Shown here one piece after another: positions 1 through 9,199 of a DNA stretch of 64,000 nucleotides (positions within the stretch are counted from its first letter, which is position 1; every line of letters begins with the position of its first letter). Position numbers and translations under genes: made by a program. The stretch lies in the NCBI RefSeq assembly GCF_027941955.1, contig NZ_CP115960.1:2480001-2544000 (forward strand). Direction: 5' to 3'. The notes under the pieces were generated by a model, which saw only the letters and a list, made by a program, of their open reading frames with translations, was not told the DNA's origin and searched no databases. The DNA comes from Sphingomonas sp. 7/4-4. GTDB lineage: Bacteria > Pseudomonadota > Alphaproteobacteria > Sphingomonadales > Sphingomonadaceae.

Positions 1-2
1 GT

Positions 3-659
3 ATGTCGGCCGAGCGCCCGGGCTTGCGCTTCTCGGCCTGTCCGCAACTGGATCTGCCGCCCGCGACGGCGCTGCCGGCGGCGTTGCAGGCCGTGGTGGC
101 GCGCCGCCGCACCGCACGCGCCTTCGGGTCCGAAGCGCTCGACCTGGCCGATCTTGCGGCGCTGTTGTCGGCGTCCGCGGCCGTGACCTTGCCGGCGCAG
201 CGGCGCCCATTACGGGCGATTCCCTCGGCGGGGGCGCTGTTTCCGCTGGAGCTGTTCATCGCCCTGCCGGCATCGGAAACGGCACCGGCACGCCTGCTGC
301 ACTTTGATCCGATCGACAGCCGGCTGGCGGTGCTCAAAGCGGGCGACGCGGCCAAAGGCCTCGCCACCTGCTTCGTCGATCCGACCCTGATTACGCAGGC
401 AAGGGCCGTGTTCCTGATCGCCGGCATATTCGAGCGGTCGACGTTCAAATATGGCGAGCGCGGCTATCGCTTCGTTCTCCTGGAGGCGGGCCATCTGGCC
501 CAGGCCCTGATCATCGCCGCTGAAGCGCTGGGCCTTGCCGCAGCTCCGCTCGGGGGCTTCTTCGATCGCGATCTCGACGACTGGCTCGGTCTCGACGGTC
601 TTCAGGCGGGCGCCGTCTACGCCGTCGCCGTCGGTCGCGGCTCAACCTGCGGCGGTTAG
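3..659 (+). CDS. SagB/ThcOx-type nitroreductase-fold dehydrogenase
   Basis: Residues 30-60 read as the SagB/ThcOx signature of an arginine-rich start followed by a leucine-rich helix (RRRTARAFG, then LADLAALLSA). The FMN-binding core RAIPSAGALFPLELFIA is at about residues 67-83, and the C-terminal helix LLEAGHLAQALIIAAEALGL with the GGFFD segment is typical of the nitroreductase fold. The family oxidises azolines in thiazole/oxazole-modified peptides or does other FMN-dependent chemistry; the substrate cannot be told here. At 218 residues it covers only the catalytic domain. The first ATG lies three bases from the window edge, so the real start may lie outside and the protein may be longer. 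No cyclodehydratase gene is visible on this side. Confidence 0.75.
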   Translation: MSAERPGLRFSACPQLDLPPATALPAALQAVVARRRTARAFGSEALDLADLAALLSASAAVTLPAQRRPLRAIPSAGALFPLELFIALPASETAPARLLHFDPIDSRLAVLKAGDAAKGLATCFVDPTLITQARAVFLIAGIFERSTFKYGERGYRFVLLEAGHLAQALIIAAEALGLAAAPLGGFFDRDLDDWLGLDGLQAGAVYAVAVGRGSTCGG

Positions 660-1290
660 ATAGACAATCTTACAGACCACGAAAGCCGATGCGATCACGC
701 CGGCGACCGCCCTGTTCGGCGGATACGGAGGAATCGACGATCATCGCGTTCTGGCCGCCGGTCCGCGATCAACGGGATCGGCTTGCCGTCGGCGGACAGG
801 CGCCCGGCAAGCAGCTTCCGGATCAGGCCGGCACTGCGACCGATTTGGGCCCATGGAGCCGGCTGGCGGAGGCCGCTTCAGCCGGCTTCGCCGGATTCGT
901 GGCATCCCGATGGCGCGTGACGTCGCTGTTCCTTTTTGCGATTTCTCCCGCGGGCATCAGCCGCACGACCAGCTCGGGCTTCCTTCTCGACCCGTACATC
1001 GCCGCCGGCTCGCGGATCGCGCGCTCCAGCCCGCGCCCGTCGAGGTTGGGAACATAATATTGGCGGCTGTTGATGACGTCGCTCACGCGGGGAACTGCGC
1101 GCAGTCGCCCAGGAAGTCCGACCATATGGCGACGATCACGGCGACCCTCACATTGCATCATATCTTGTGCATTATCGCGGTTAGTGCGTCAGCTATGATG
1201 CATAGAAAGATTCCAGGAGACTTGTCGAATTATATGTTTGCACTATAAGTTGAGCACTAAATCTGCTAATGCACGAGTTATGGTGCGACC
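660..1290. other. Intergenic stretch without a convincing gene
   Basis: About 630 bases between the SagB-like gene and the HipB-like regulator. Both strands hold short open frames of about 110-130 codons. A minus-strand frame (823-1161) has a mildly protein-like stretch (INSRQYYVPNLDGRG), and another minus frame continues it toward 700, so this may be a decayed gene, but I recognise no family. The last 150 bases before 1291 are relatively AT-rich and probably contain the promoter of the hip-like pair. Confidence 0.5.
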
Positions 1291-1611
1291 ATGAGAAGCT
1301 CCCAGTCCCAAAATGCCCTGCCGCTTGCGGTACGAAAGGCGCTGCGCAAGCTCGGCGGCGACATCCAGGTTGCGCGCAAACGCCGGCGCCTGACGATGAC
1401 GATCGTCGCAGAGCGCGCCTTTATCAGCCGCAACACGCTCACCCGCGTGGAGCGAGGAGATCCCGCGGTCGCCCTCGGCATCTATGCCACCGTCCTCTTC
1501 GTGCTCGGACTGGCAGAGCGCCTCGGCGACCTGGCCGACCCACTCAGCGACGCCGTCGGGCTGTCCCTCGAGGCCGAGCGGCTGCCCCAGCGCGCGCGTA
1601 GCAGGTCCTGA
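1291..1611 (+). CDS. HipB-like XRE-family antitoxin/regulator
   Basis: A 106-residue protein with a helix-turn-helix of the XRE (Cro/C1) type at about residues 17-75: GGDIQVARKRRRLTMTIVAERAFISRNTLTRVERGDPAVALGIYATVL follows the usual helix 2/turn/recognition-helix pattern. It lies 8 bases upstream of a HipA-like kinase gene in the same direction. In HipBA modules the small XRE protein binds its own operator and neutralises the kinase, so I infer the antitoxin role from this arrangement. The ATG at 1291 is the first in-frame start that keeps the whole domain. Regulation is probably autoregulatory. Confidence 0.75.
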   Translation: MRSSQSQNALPLAVRKALRKLGGDIQVARKRRRLTMTIVAERAFISRNTLTRVERGDPAVALGIYATVLFVLGLAERLGDLADPLSDAVGLSLEAERLPQRARSRS

Positions 1612-1618
1612 GGCTGCG

Positions 1619-2852
1619 ATGGAACGCACACTCGACGTCCATATCGACTGGCAGGGGAAACCCTGCACGTCGGCCGCCTGTGGGCGCGCTCCAGGGGCAA
1701 CAAGGAAACCTCCAGCTTCGAATATGCGGATAGCTGGCGGGGACATCCTCACGCCTTCGCGCTCGATCCGATGCTGCCGCTCACGGCAGGCACCTTTCAT
1801 ATCGAGGCCCTGTTCAACGCCTTCACCGATCCGGCGCCCGACCGCTGGGGCCGCAACCTTTGCTGCGCCGCGAGCGCAAGCGGGCCAAGGCGGAAAGCCG
1901 GCCCGCCAGGACGCTGCTGGATATCGACTATCTCACACTGGTCGAGGACAGGAACCGCCTGGGCGCTTTGCGCTTCTCCGAAGCCGGTGAGCATTTCCTC
2001 GCGGAATCCGGGCAGGCCATCCCGCCGATCATCAATCTCGGCAGGCTCCTCTCCGCCACGACCCGCATCCTCAACGACAAGGAGAGCGACGACGATCTTC
2101 GTCTCGTCCTGGCGCCCGGAGCGTCGCTCGGCGGCGCCCGCCCCAAGGCGGCGGTGATCGACGCGGGCGGGCATTTGACGATCGCAAAGTTCCCGAGCCC
2201 GACCGACGATTGGCCGGTGCCGCGCTGGGAGGCGACGGCGATGACCCTGGCGCGAGCCGCCGGCATCGACGTGCCCGATTTCGCGCTCCACAAGGTCCAG
2301 AACCGTCCCGTCTTCGTCATGCGCCGATTCGATCGGGACGATGCCGGCCGGCGCATTCCCTTCATCTCGGCGCTGACCGCGCTTGGGGCATCCGACGGCG
2401 ACGTGCGCAGCTATCTGGAACTGCTCGACGTGCTCCGCACCGATGGCGCGGCGCCCGAGCGCGACGCAGCGCAGCTCTGGCGCCGTATGGTCTTCAACGT
2501 GCTGATCTCCAACACCGACGATCACCTGCGCAACCATGGATATCTGCGCGACGCAGGCGGATGGCTCTTGGCGCCGGCCTATGATCTCAACCCGATGCCG
2601 GTCGACGTGAAGCCGCGCCATCATGCGCTGACGCTGGACGAAGCGGATGATGCGAGCTCGATCGACACCGCCATGGCGGTCGCCGGGCAGTTCGGTCTGA
2701 AGCCGGGCGCGGCACGTACCATCGCCGCCGAAGTCGGGGTGGCGGTGCTCGCCTGGCGCGACGTGGCTGCCGACAATGGCCTCACCGGCGAGCAGGTCGA
2801 GCGGATGGCCAGCGCCTTCGAGCATGAGGATTTGGCGAAGGCGATCGCCTGA
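1619..2852 (+). CDS. HipA-like Ser/Thr kinase toxin (frame changes twice)
   Basis: Reconstructed as about 410 residues from ATG 1619 to the stop at 2850-2852. The HipA C-terminal kinase is clear: the GARPKAAV phosphate-binding loop, LTIAKFPS lysine strand, VFVMRRFDR, the catalytic segment NTDDHLRNHGYL and the metal-binding AYDLNP. HipA kinases phosphorylate cellular targets (in E. coli glutamyl-tRNA synthetase) and cause growth arrest. The reading frame shifts near 1657 (a run of four G, frame 2 to frame 1) and again near 1860 (a CTTT run). Each shift restores the expected family sequence (GETLHVGRLW, then DRWGRNLLRRERKR), so they look like one-base sequencing deletions, though a decayed gene cannot be excluded. 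It forms a unit with the XRE gene directly upstream. Confidence 0.75.
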
Positions 2853-2910
2853 CCCGGCGGATGGCGAGCGGCGCGCTCGTGACCCACACCCTCTCCTTGC
2901 GGTGCGACAG

Positions 2911-3051
2911 CTATCTTTCAACCAACGATCGGGGGCGGTGCCCGGCATCGATCCCGTTCGCGACCAGATCGACCGCGCAATTCTCCTGCCGCAGCGCGTG
3001 CGCGATGGCGGGCCCCAGATCGGGATCGTCCTCTACGAGCAGAATGCGCAT
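2911..3051 (-). pseudogene. Stub of an OmpR-type response regulator
   Basis: A 46-codon frame starting with ATG at 3051 encodes MRILLVEDDPDLGPAIAHAL followed by an alpha-1/beta-2 segment, which is the start of a receiver domain with the acidic pocket (EDD). It then goes to RSLVER and a stop, with no phospho-acceptor aspartate and no DNA-binding domain. It diverges from the OB-fold gene at 3158, an arrangement common for two-component genes and their periplasmic neighbours. I infer that the rest of the regulator and any histidine kinase were lost when the hip-like genes came next to it. Confidence 0.65.
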
Positions 3052-3157
3052 GCCGGTCGGCTACCTCTTCCGCTTAAACCGAAACTGAACACACGGGTTC
3101 AGCGGGCTGTGGGTGATGCCTCAGTAGAGATTTCTCCATCGACACGCGAAGGAGAAG

Positions 3158-3655
3158 ATGACGATCTTGAAGGACAGAATGTCGCAGTTTTCGCAGCGCA
3201 GTAAGTTGGGTATCGGATCCGCTCTGTTGCTGACGCTGGGCGCGGCCGGTGGCGCGGGCGCAGTTTCGTCGACCCGGCCGGCGATCGAGATGGCGCCGAC
3301 TGTCGCTACGGCGGTCGCCAAGCTGCCAGTCAGCAGCGGCATCGTGACGGTGCGGGGCCGGGTTGTGGAAGTCTATGGAGACAGCTTTGTGCTTCAGGAT
3401 CAGACTGGACGGACGATGATCGATGCGGGCCGAGGGGCCGATGCAAGCTCCGGCGTCGGTCAGGACGTCACCGTTCAGGGACGCTTCGAGAATGGCCAGC
3501 TCCACGCGTCTTATCTGGTTGGACCGGAGGGGCGGGTGAGTGCGACGGGCCTGGTCGGCGGACCGCCGCGTGGTTCGGGTGGTCCCGGTCGGCCGCACCC
3601 CGACGGTCCACCGCCGGCCGTCGGCAGACTGGATCGCGTGGGCGCCGCGGGTTAA
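3158..3655 (+). CDS. Secreted OB-fold-like periplasmic protein
   Basis: 165 residues with a signal peptide (residues 15-37, SKLGIGSALLLTLGAAGGAGA). It then has a domain of beta-strands typical of BOF/DUF5666-like OB folds: VRGRVVEVYGDSFVLQDQTG, then GQDVTVQGRFENGQLHASYLV. The C-terminus is a glycine/proline-rich tail (about residues 135-165) that looks disordered. The domain type is inferred from the strand pattern and not from a catalytic residue. It is transcribed away from the response-regulator stub, so it may once have been controlled by that two-component system. The internal ATG at 3179 is an alternative start. Confidence 0.55.
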   Translation: MTILKDRMSQFSQRSKLGIGSALLLTLGAAGGAGAVSSTRPAIEMAPTVATAVAKLPVSSGIVTVRGRVVEVYGDSFVLQDQTGRTMIDAGRGADASSGVGQDVTVQGRFENGQLHASYLVGPEGRVSATGLVGGPPRGSGGPGRPHPDGPPPAVGRLDRVGAAG

Positions 3656-4047
3656 TTGCGACATTGCAGGTGCGCATGACGAGCAAAATGCGTCGCCTCC
3701 GCCCGACGTTCCTTTGCCTAAACCGCCTGCCGAATGAGCTGCCCCGGGCCACGGCAATGCTGTGGCCCGGTTCACAAATCGACGAGCGAGTAAGCCGGGA
3801 CGCGCCAGTTCGACAAACGACAGGCCACAACTTTCGACGACTGGTTTTGAGGAAAGAGACGCAGGCCTGAATGTCACAAATTGGGCGCATAGCTGCCATT
3901 CAAGGTGAGGCTTGCGAAACGGTGATTATCTCGTGATTACTTTCCAGAAAAATCGCACATTTTCTTGATATTTTATGCGTTTAAATCAAGCGTTTAATCA
4001 CTTTTGCTGTTGAGGTCTGGTATTTCCGCTATTTGCGGGTCTGACGC
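3656..4047. other. Gene-free stretch with AT-rich segment
   Basis: About 390 bases between the OB-fold gene and exonuclease III. It holds one strong hairpin (3744-3770) and, at about 3900-4020, an AT-rich stretch that stands out from its GC-rich surroundings. I see no protein-like frame. Confidence 0.5.
3744..3770 (+). terminator. Strong hairpin, possible terminator
   Basis: Inverted repeat CCGGGCCAC / GTGGCCCGG, nine base pairs around a nine-base loop. It is followed by TTCAC and not a clear T run, so it may be a Rho-assisted terminator or an RNA-stabilising hairpin behind the OB-fold gene. Confidence 0.35.
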
Positions 4048-4821
4048 CTATAAATCCAGTTCCACCCAGACCGGCGCGTGATCGCTGGTCTTCTCCCAGC
4101 CGCGGACATGGGCGTCGACATCCGCGGCCCTCAATTTCCTCGCGGCCGGGGCATTGAGCAGCAGATGATCGATGCGCAGCCCGGCGTTGCGCGAATAGGC
4201 GTTCCGGAAATAGTCCCAAAAGGTGTAGATCGTCTCGTCGGGGTGCCGCGTGCGCAACGCATCGGTCCAGCCTTGATCGAGCAGCCGGAAAAAGGCTGCG
4301 CGAACCTCGTGGGCGAACAGCGCGTCATCGAGCCAGCGCTCGGGTTTGTATACGTCGCGGTCGGTGGGCATGACGTTGTAGTCGCCCGCGATCACCACCG
4401 GCGCCTCCATGTCGATCAGCGTCGCGGCATGCGCGATCAGCCGCTCGAACCATCTGAGCTTATAGTCGAATTTGGGTCCCGGCTGCGGATTGCCGTTGGG
4501 CAGATAGAGTCCGCCCACCAGCACGCCGCCGATCGCCGCCTCGATATAGCGGCTGTGGCTGTCGTCGGGATCGCCGGGCAGCCCGCGTCGCGTCTCGACC
4601 GGATCGCAGCCTCGCGCGAGGATCGCCACGCCGTTCCAGCTCTTCTGCCCATGCCAGATCGCGCCATAGCCGGCGTCGCGGATCGCGCTTTCCGGGAATT
4701 TCTCGTCAGGCGCCTTGAGTTCCTGGAGACACACGATGTCGGGGGCGGTCTCCGCCAGCCAGCGCAGCAGCACGGGTAGCCGACCGTTGACGCCGTTCAC
4801 ATTGTAGGTCGCTATCCGCAC
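4048..4821 (-). CDS. xth: Exodeoxyribonuclease III
   Basis: 257 residues of the exonuclease/endonuclease/phosphatase fold. Family motifs in order are ATYNVNG, VCLQELKAPDEKFP (metal-binding glutamate), GLYLPNGNP, the tyrosine-containing YKLRWFERL, AGDYNVMP (catalytic Asp/Asn), LRIDHLLLN and the terminal SDHAPV (catalytic histidine). It removes 3' blocks and cleaves abasic sites in base excision repair. I place the start at GTG 4821 because a strong GAGGAGG ribosome-binding site lies seven bases before it; the ATG at 4851 would put that site inside the gene. It is a single gene ending just before an AT-rich gap. Confidence 0.93.
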   Translation of the reverse strand: MRIATYNVNGVNGRLPVLLRWLAETAPDIVCLQELKAPDEKFPESAIRDAGYGAIWHGQKSWNGVAILARGCDPVETRRGLPGDPDDSHSRYIEAAIGGVLVGGLYLPNGNPQPGPKFDYKLRWFERLIAHAATLIDMEAPVVIAGDYNVMPTDRDVYKPERWLDDALFAHEVRAAFFRLLDQGWTDALRTRHPDETIYTFWDYFRNAYSRNAGLRIDHLLLNAPAARKLRAADVDAHVRGWEKTSDHAPVWVELDL

Positions 4822-4919
4822 GCCGCGTCCTCCTCGCCTCGACAAAGGCACGCGGCGTGCAAAGGGTTCCCATTACCTCGGTTGACCCGTCCGGCACCCG
4901 CGCCTAGGGGCGGCAATGT

Positions 4920-4995
4920 GGGTCCGTAGCTCAGTTGGTAGAGCAAGCGACTTTTAATCGAGAGGTCCCGGGTTCGAATCCCGGCGGACCCACCA
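4920..4995 (+). tRNA. tRNA-Lys (anticodon UUU)
   Basis: A 76-base cloverleaf including encoded CCA. The acceptor stem GGGTCCG/CGGACCC pairs perfectly, D-arm and T-arm (CCGGG TTCGAAT CCCGG) are standard, and the anticodon loop is CTTTTAA. The anticodon stem is odd: 29-41, 30-40 and 31-39 pair, but 27-43 (A/G) and 28-42 (G/A) do not. It may be a weakened or decaying copy. Confidence 0.9.
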
Positions 4996-5251
4996 CTCGA
5001 AAACCGCCACTAGCCCAAGCTGGCATTGTCATTATTGGGCAAGGAGTGTCATCGACGGGAGAGTTGCTCTCGCGAATCGCCTTGGTTCAAGGTCCGCATT
5101 TTGGCACCATTGCAGTAGGCAACCGCGCTTCTCCACCGCAGGCGTCTGCACTTGGCCGTTTGCGGAACGGCCGCTTTGGAGGCGAAGGGAGCGATAGCCG
5201 CCGTTCGGAGCGCTCGGTGTGGCCGCCACATGACCAAACCGCTAACGCCCT

Positions 5252-5822
5252 TTACGCGTCAGGGAGCACGCCGACACTCCGGCACCAACCTTCCAGACTG
5301 CGCGCGACGGCATCCTCAACCCGGGTGCCGCGCGTGAACGCCCACCAGATGAGCGCACCCTGCCAGATGCTGGCCATTTGCCATCCCAGCCGCTGCGCCT
5401 CGGCATGTTCATTGGCAAGGCGTCGCCCGAGCGCCGTCGCGAGCGATACCCCCAAGCCGCCCCCGCGCGCGCAGCACCGTGTTGCGGAGGTCCTCGCGCA
5501 ACAGCATCAGCCCGTCGCCAACCGCATAGTCCGCCTCGTCTCCGGGGAGCAGTCGCAGCAGCAGTTCGATAGCTCCCTGCGGGGTCGGCGGCAGCTCCGC
5601 ATCGAGCGTCGCCGTCGTCGCGGTCAGGCTATCCCATGCATGCGACAGCACCGCGGCGATCATCGCATCGCGCGTTCCAAACCGCTGGACGAGACTTGCG
5701 GGCGACAGCCCCGCCGCGTTCGATGCCTTCGAAAAGGTCAGCCCGGCCGGCCCATCGCCCCGCAACGCCGGCAGCAACAGGTCGAGCAGTGCGACGTCCG
5801 AAACGGTCTTGCTTCTTCCCAT
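5252..5822 (-). CDS. TetR-family repressor (frame changes once)
   Basis: About 190 residues when the two frames are joined. The N-terminus MGRSKTVSDVALLDLLLPAL plus FSKASNAAGLSPASLVQRFGTRDAMIAAVL is a TetR helix-turn-helix. The downstream frame supplies the ligand-binding region ending in LEGWCRSVGVLPDA. The frame changes near 5445-5465, next to two runs of five C on the plus strand, giving LRARGGGLGVSLATALG when restored. It is divergent from the RibD-like reductase, and a palindrome fitting a TetR operator lies between the two starts, so it most likely represses both genes. Confidence 0.75.
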
Positions 5823-5831
5823 GTCAAATTT

Positions 5832-5851
5832 ATAAATGATCGTTCGTTTAT
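5832..5851. promoter_or_regulatory. Probable TetR operator
   Basis: A 20-base imperfect palindrome, ATAAA at one end and TTTAT at the other with CGTTCG in the centre. It lies 9 bases from the TetR start and overlaps the region upstream of the reductase start. Position and symmetry fit autorepression and repression of the neighbour; binding is inferred. Confidence 0.5.
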
Positions 5852-5868
5852 GTGCAAGGAGATGTTGG

Positions 5869-6420
5869 GTGGCGAGTATCCTGGGTTATATAGCGACCAG
5901 CCTCGATGGATATATTGCGACCGCGGATGATCGCCTTGACTGGCTGTTCGCGCATGAAGGGCTGGACCTCGGCGAGCACGACTATCGCGTCTTTCTTCAG
6001 CGTATCAGGACCGTGGTCATGGGGCGCGGTACCTACGACTTCCTCGAGAATGACGATGCGCCATGGGCGTATGGAGACCAGCGTGTCCTCGTGGTTACCT
6101 CGCAACCCATCGTCACCCCGAAGGGCCCGCTCGCAGTTCGAACCGACGTGGATGCGCTTGTCGAAGAACTCCGGGCACTGAGCGACGGTGACGTCTGGAT
6201 CCTCGGTGGCGGGCAGTTGCAGATGGCTTTTATCGAGCGAGGCGCGCTGGACGAGATCGAGATCTACGTCATGCCGGACCTGATCGGCGGCGGACGCCCT
6301 TTATTCCCCGCAACCGGGGTCCGCGCGCACCCGCGGCTGCTGTCCGCCGAGGCTCTCGATCGCGGCTGTGTGCGCCTCCATTATGCCTTTGATCGAAACA
6401 TCGCTCCTGCGCCTCTCTGA
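5869..6420 (+). CDS. Dihydrofolate reductase-family / RibD C-terminal-like reductase
   Basis: 183 residues. Landmarks of the DHFR/RibD-C fold are YIATSLDGYIA at the N-terminus, VVMGRGTYDFL in the middle, VWILGGGQLQMAFIERGALDEIEIYVMPDLIGGG, and a final strand CVRLHYAF. These proteins bind NADPH; the small stand-alone members act as general reductases and their substrate is mostly unknown. GTG 5869 is chosen because AAGGAG sits seven bases upstream and the conserved first strand begins right after it; an upstream ATG at 5836 lies within the operator. The TetR gene is divergent. Confidence 0.8.
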   Translation: MASILGYIATSLDGYIATADDRLDWLFAHEGLDLGEHDYRVFLQRIRTVVMGRGTYDFLENDDAPWAYGDQRVLVVTSQPIVTPKGPLAVRTDVDALVEELRALSDGDVWILGGGQLQMAFIERGALDEIEIYVMPDLIGGGRPLFPATGVRAHPRLLSAEALDRGCVRLHYAFDRNIAPAPL

Positions 6421-6492
6421 AGGCGATGCCAAAACCTTGGGCCGTGAGCGCGATCCGCCGCGCGTCTTGGCCAAAAGCTCTCGACACGATCG

Positions 6493-7062
6493 TCAAGGTC
6501 GGGCGGGCGGCTCTTCAGGCTCCTTCCCGGTGGCACCGAGCGCGCGCATCACGAACAGCGCTGCCAACGCAAAGGCGATCACGACCAGGCTGAATAACCC
6601 GCTCAGGATCAGCCGTCGGTTGATCAGCTCGCTGCGCGGCCAGATCAGGCTGGTCTGGCCAGCAAAATCCTGGATGAGAGTGCTACAGTCCATGCCGGGA
6701 TTCTGAGCGACGTAGCGCGCCGCGTCGGGCAACAACGTAAAGCCGATCACCATCGGATCATCGCTGTCATAGCGGCAGGTCCAATGGTCGCCGAGATACG
6801 AATATGCGCCGAACAGGACGATTGCGAGAAGCAGGAAGCTGCCGCTCGCGATTGCATAGAACCGGCGGTTTTCCCTGCTTGGCCGGCCGCTGGAGAGCGC
6901 GAAGACGACGCCGATGATAATCGCCAGCGCAAACTCGACGAACCTGCCGATCGTTGGCGGCGGCTCGCCGACCGCGAGGCGTGGCGGCGACACCACGAAG
7001 ATGACGATCAGCCCGACAAGCCAAGTCGCGGCCTGTGCCGGCCATGCCCAGATTTTCTTCAA
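6493..7062 (-). CDS. Four-helix inner-membrane protein, unknown function
   Basis: 189 residues with hydrophobic segments at about 10-28, 42-60, 70-90 and 150-172. Between the last two is a soluble loop containing WTCRYDSDD and a second cysteine (GMDCSTLI), which could form a disulfide on the periplasmic side. The tail is charged and proline-rich. Its start overlaps the stop of the upstream secreted-protein gene by four bases, so the two are translated together and may work together. I recognise no family. Confidence 0.6.
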   Translation of the reverse strand: MKKIWAWPAQAATWLVGLIVIFVVSPPRLAVGEPPPTIGRFVEFALAIIIGVVFALSSGRPSRENRRFYAIASGSFLLLAIVLFGAYSYLGDHWTCRYDSDDPMVIGFTLLPDAARYVAQNPGMDCSTLIQDFAGQTSLIWPRSELINRRLILSGLFSLVVIAFALAALFVMRALGATGKEPEEPPARP

Positions 7063-7718
7063 TTTGGAGCGGTCCCAGAAGGCACGACCAGATCGAGGTC
7101 GATTGCATCGCTCGAGGCGATGCCGATATCGGCACGCTGCCGCGAGACGACGACATTGTCGTAGAGCAGCAGGAACTCGTAGCGCCCAGGCGGCAAGGCG
7201 CGCGAAGTCGGGCTGCTGAGCTTGGCGAAGCGGAACATGGGATTGGCCGCCCCGGCCAGCGCGACCGGGTTTGCGCCTACCACCAATCCGCGCACTTCAC
7301 CGCTGGCGCGTTTGGTGTGGACGGTCACCTGGACATAGCCGCGGAGCGCATTCGCCGCCCCCAATTGCCGCGCCTGCACCTTGAGCATCAAATCGGCGTT
7401 CACATCGCGGACGATTTCGAGCGATCTTGTGTCGGATGCAGTCCTGGCGGTGGCCAGCAAATCGGCCTGCGCGATGAGCGACTTCGCATAATCGCGCCGC
7501 TCGGCCTGCGGGATGCTGGCGACGCCGCCGTCGAGCTGCTCGATCCGCGCACGAAGCTCGGATAATTCGACGACCGGGATCTTCGATCCCGAAGTCGCAT
7601 CGGCTGCGAGTGAATCCGCAGTGGTCTGGAGCGAGTCGATTGCGGTACCGACCGATTGCGCGCGCGCCGCCGGCGCAGTCAACAATGCTGCAGCGAGAAA
7701 GCCAGTCGCGAATCGCAT
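7059..7718 (-). CDS. Secreted protein of unknown function
   Basis: 219 residues from ATG 7718, beginning with a clear signal peptide (MRFATGFLAAALLTAPAARAQ). Residues 25-110 are helical and hydrophilic. The C-terminal part is rich in beta-strand (GYVQVTVHTKRASGEVRGL, then LPPGRYEFLLLYDNVVVSRQ), resembling a small carboxypeptidase-regulatory or Ig-like sandwich. An upstream ATG at 7784 lacks a signal-peptide context and is rejected. It is the first gene of a two-gene operon with the membrane protein and is divergent from the metallopeptidase at 7845. Confidence 0.6.
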   Translation of the reverse strand: MRFATGFLAAALLTAPAARAQSVGTAIDSLQTTADSLAADATSGSKIPVVELSELRARIEQLDGGVASIPQAERRDYAKSLIAQADLLATARTASDTRSLEIVRDVNADLMLKVQARQLGAANALRGYVQVTVHTKRASGEVRGLVVGANPVALAGAANPMFRFAKLSSPTSRALPPGRYEFLLLYDNVVVSRQRADIGIASSDAIDLDLVVPSGTAPN

Positions 7719-7844
7719 CGTCTTGTATCTCCAGCGAGCGTACAATTGGGTGGGCGATATTTGCCCTGAACCACTATGCAGCAAGCTACACGAGCATAGA
7801 ATGGGCGTCGATGCTGTTGTTCATCTTGGCTTTGGGGGAACGGC

Positions 7845-9199
7845 ATGCGCATGTTTTTCGACCCGCCTCGCAAGCGCCTTCGCACTTCCCGTCTTATTGT
7901 TACCGGCGGAGTTGCCCTTGCGGCGCTTTGTGCTTCGCCACTTCGCGCCCAATCGAGCGACGCTCAGGCCGAACCCCCGCAGCTTCGCAACTATGCGTTC
8001 GCCGACGCGGAACTGCCGGCCGCACCACTTTTTCGATCGCCGATCTCATCCTTGCGATAGATGGCTTGCAAGGCACGGCGACGGTGAAGCGCGGCCAGCC
8101 CGAAGCGGTCTGCCCAAAAGCGGTGAGCGCGCGCAGCGAGCGCTTGCGGTGCGAACTGCTCGGCCGCGCCGGCGAGCTGCTGACGGCGGCCGGTTCCAGC
8201 GCGATCCCGGGCAAGCTCGACGCGCTCGACAGTTGGATCCTTGCCGGTCGCTACGACATGGGCGGGCGGTTCTACTCGCTTGCCGAAGAGTATGGCGGAA
8301 GGCACGTCGAGGATATCCGCAAGCAGCTGGGGCTCGGTTCGATCGATTTCGTGCAGGAGGCCTTCAAGGAGCTCGATCGAGCGCGGCTAAAGGCGCCGAA
8401 CAGCAAGGTCAGCTTCGTCTCGGGCGGCGGTAGCTTCACCTTCGCGCAGGGCGCGATCACGATCGACACGCTCGGCATCAAGCGCCTGATCGTCGCCGAT
8501 TTCCTGTTCGTCCGTAAAGGTTTCGTGCGGCTGTCGGATTGCCTCGCGCGCCGCTGGGTCGATGCGCGGGCGGAGGTGTTTTGCAACAATGTGCTCGAGC
8601 GCACACGCGTCCTTGAGGGGATGGACAAAGCGAGCTTCAAGCCGGCCAAGCCCGGCGTCGATCTGGTCATCGGTCCTGGAGGAACGGTCGGTGACCTGAT
8701 CGCAAACTGGCGCGACTGGTACGGGCTCAGTTATGCCGAAGCCTATTTCGACGAGGCCTGGAGTTATCTCTTTGCGCTATCTCGCGAAGCGACGACCCGC
8801 AGCGGGGCAAGCAGGTGTTCGGGCGCCTGCGCCGGCGATCCCGCGGCCTATGTCGGCGGCGCACGCGAGGCGCTGTTGCGCCAGATGATGTTCGTGATCG
8901 CGCACGAGCTCTCGCATCAACTACTTGGTCATGCCGACAAGCCGACGCCGTCCGGCGGAAGCGAGGACCGCTGCGAGCTGGCGCTGTCGGTCGAGACGCA
9001 GGCCGATGTCTTCGGCGTGCTTCTGACGCGCCGCGTCGCGCCAGCGCTGGCGGGTGAAGATTACTGGACATGGGGACCATTTTTCGACGGCTATGTTGCA
9101 TTATTCGAATCCGCCCGCTCACGCTGCGGCTATTTCTCCGGGCAGGCGCGGCACATCATGTTCGAGGTGTTCTACACCGATCAGACCTGGAACAACTGA
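7845..9199 (+). CDS. Secreted zinc metallopeptidase-like protein (frame changes once)
   Basis: About 451 residues after joining two frames. It starts with a signal peptide (SRLIVTGGVALAALCASPLRAQ), and near residue 355 carries MMFVIAHELSHQLLGHAD, a canonical HExxH zinc motif with a further downstream histidine. A glutamate-bearing helix (ALSVETQADVFGVLLTRR, an ExxxD pattern) follows and fits the third ligand of gluzincins such as M48-like peptidases. The long N-terminal half is not recognised. The frame shift is in a run of five T near 8030; restoring it gives PAAPLFSIADLILAIDG. It is divergent from the 7059-7718 operon and shares an intergenic region of about 126 bases with it. Confidence 0.65.

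Noticed and set aside
823..1161. Minus-strand frame near the left end
   Set aside because: It has some protein-like residues but no recognisable domain, no clear ribosome-binding site and no family, so I only note it as a possible relic.
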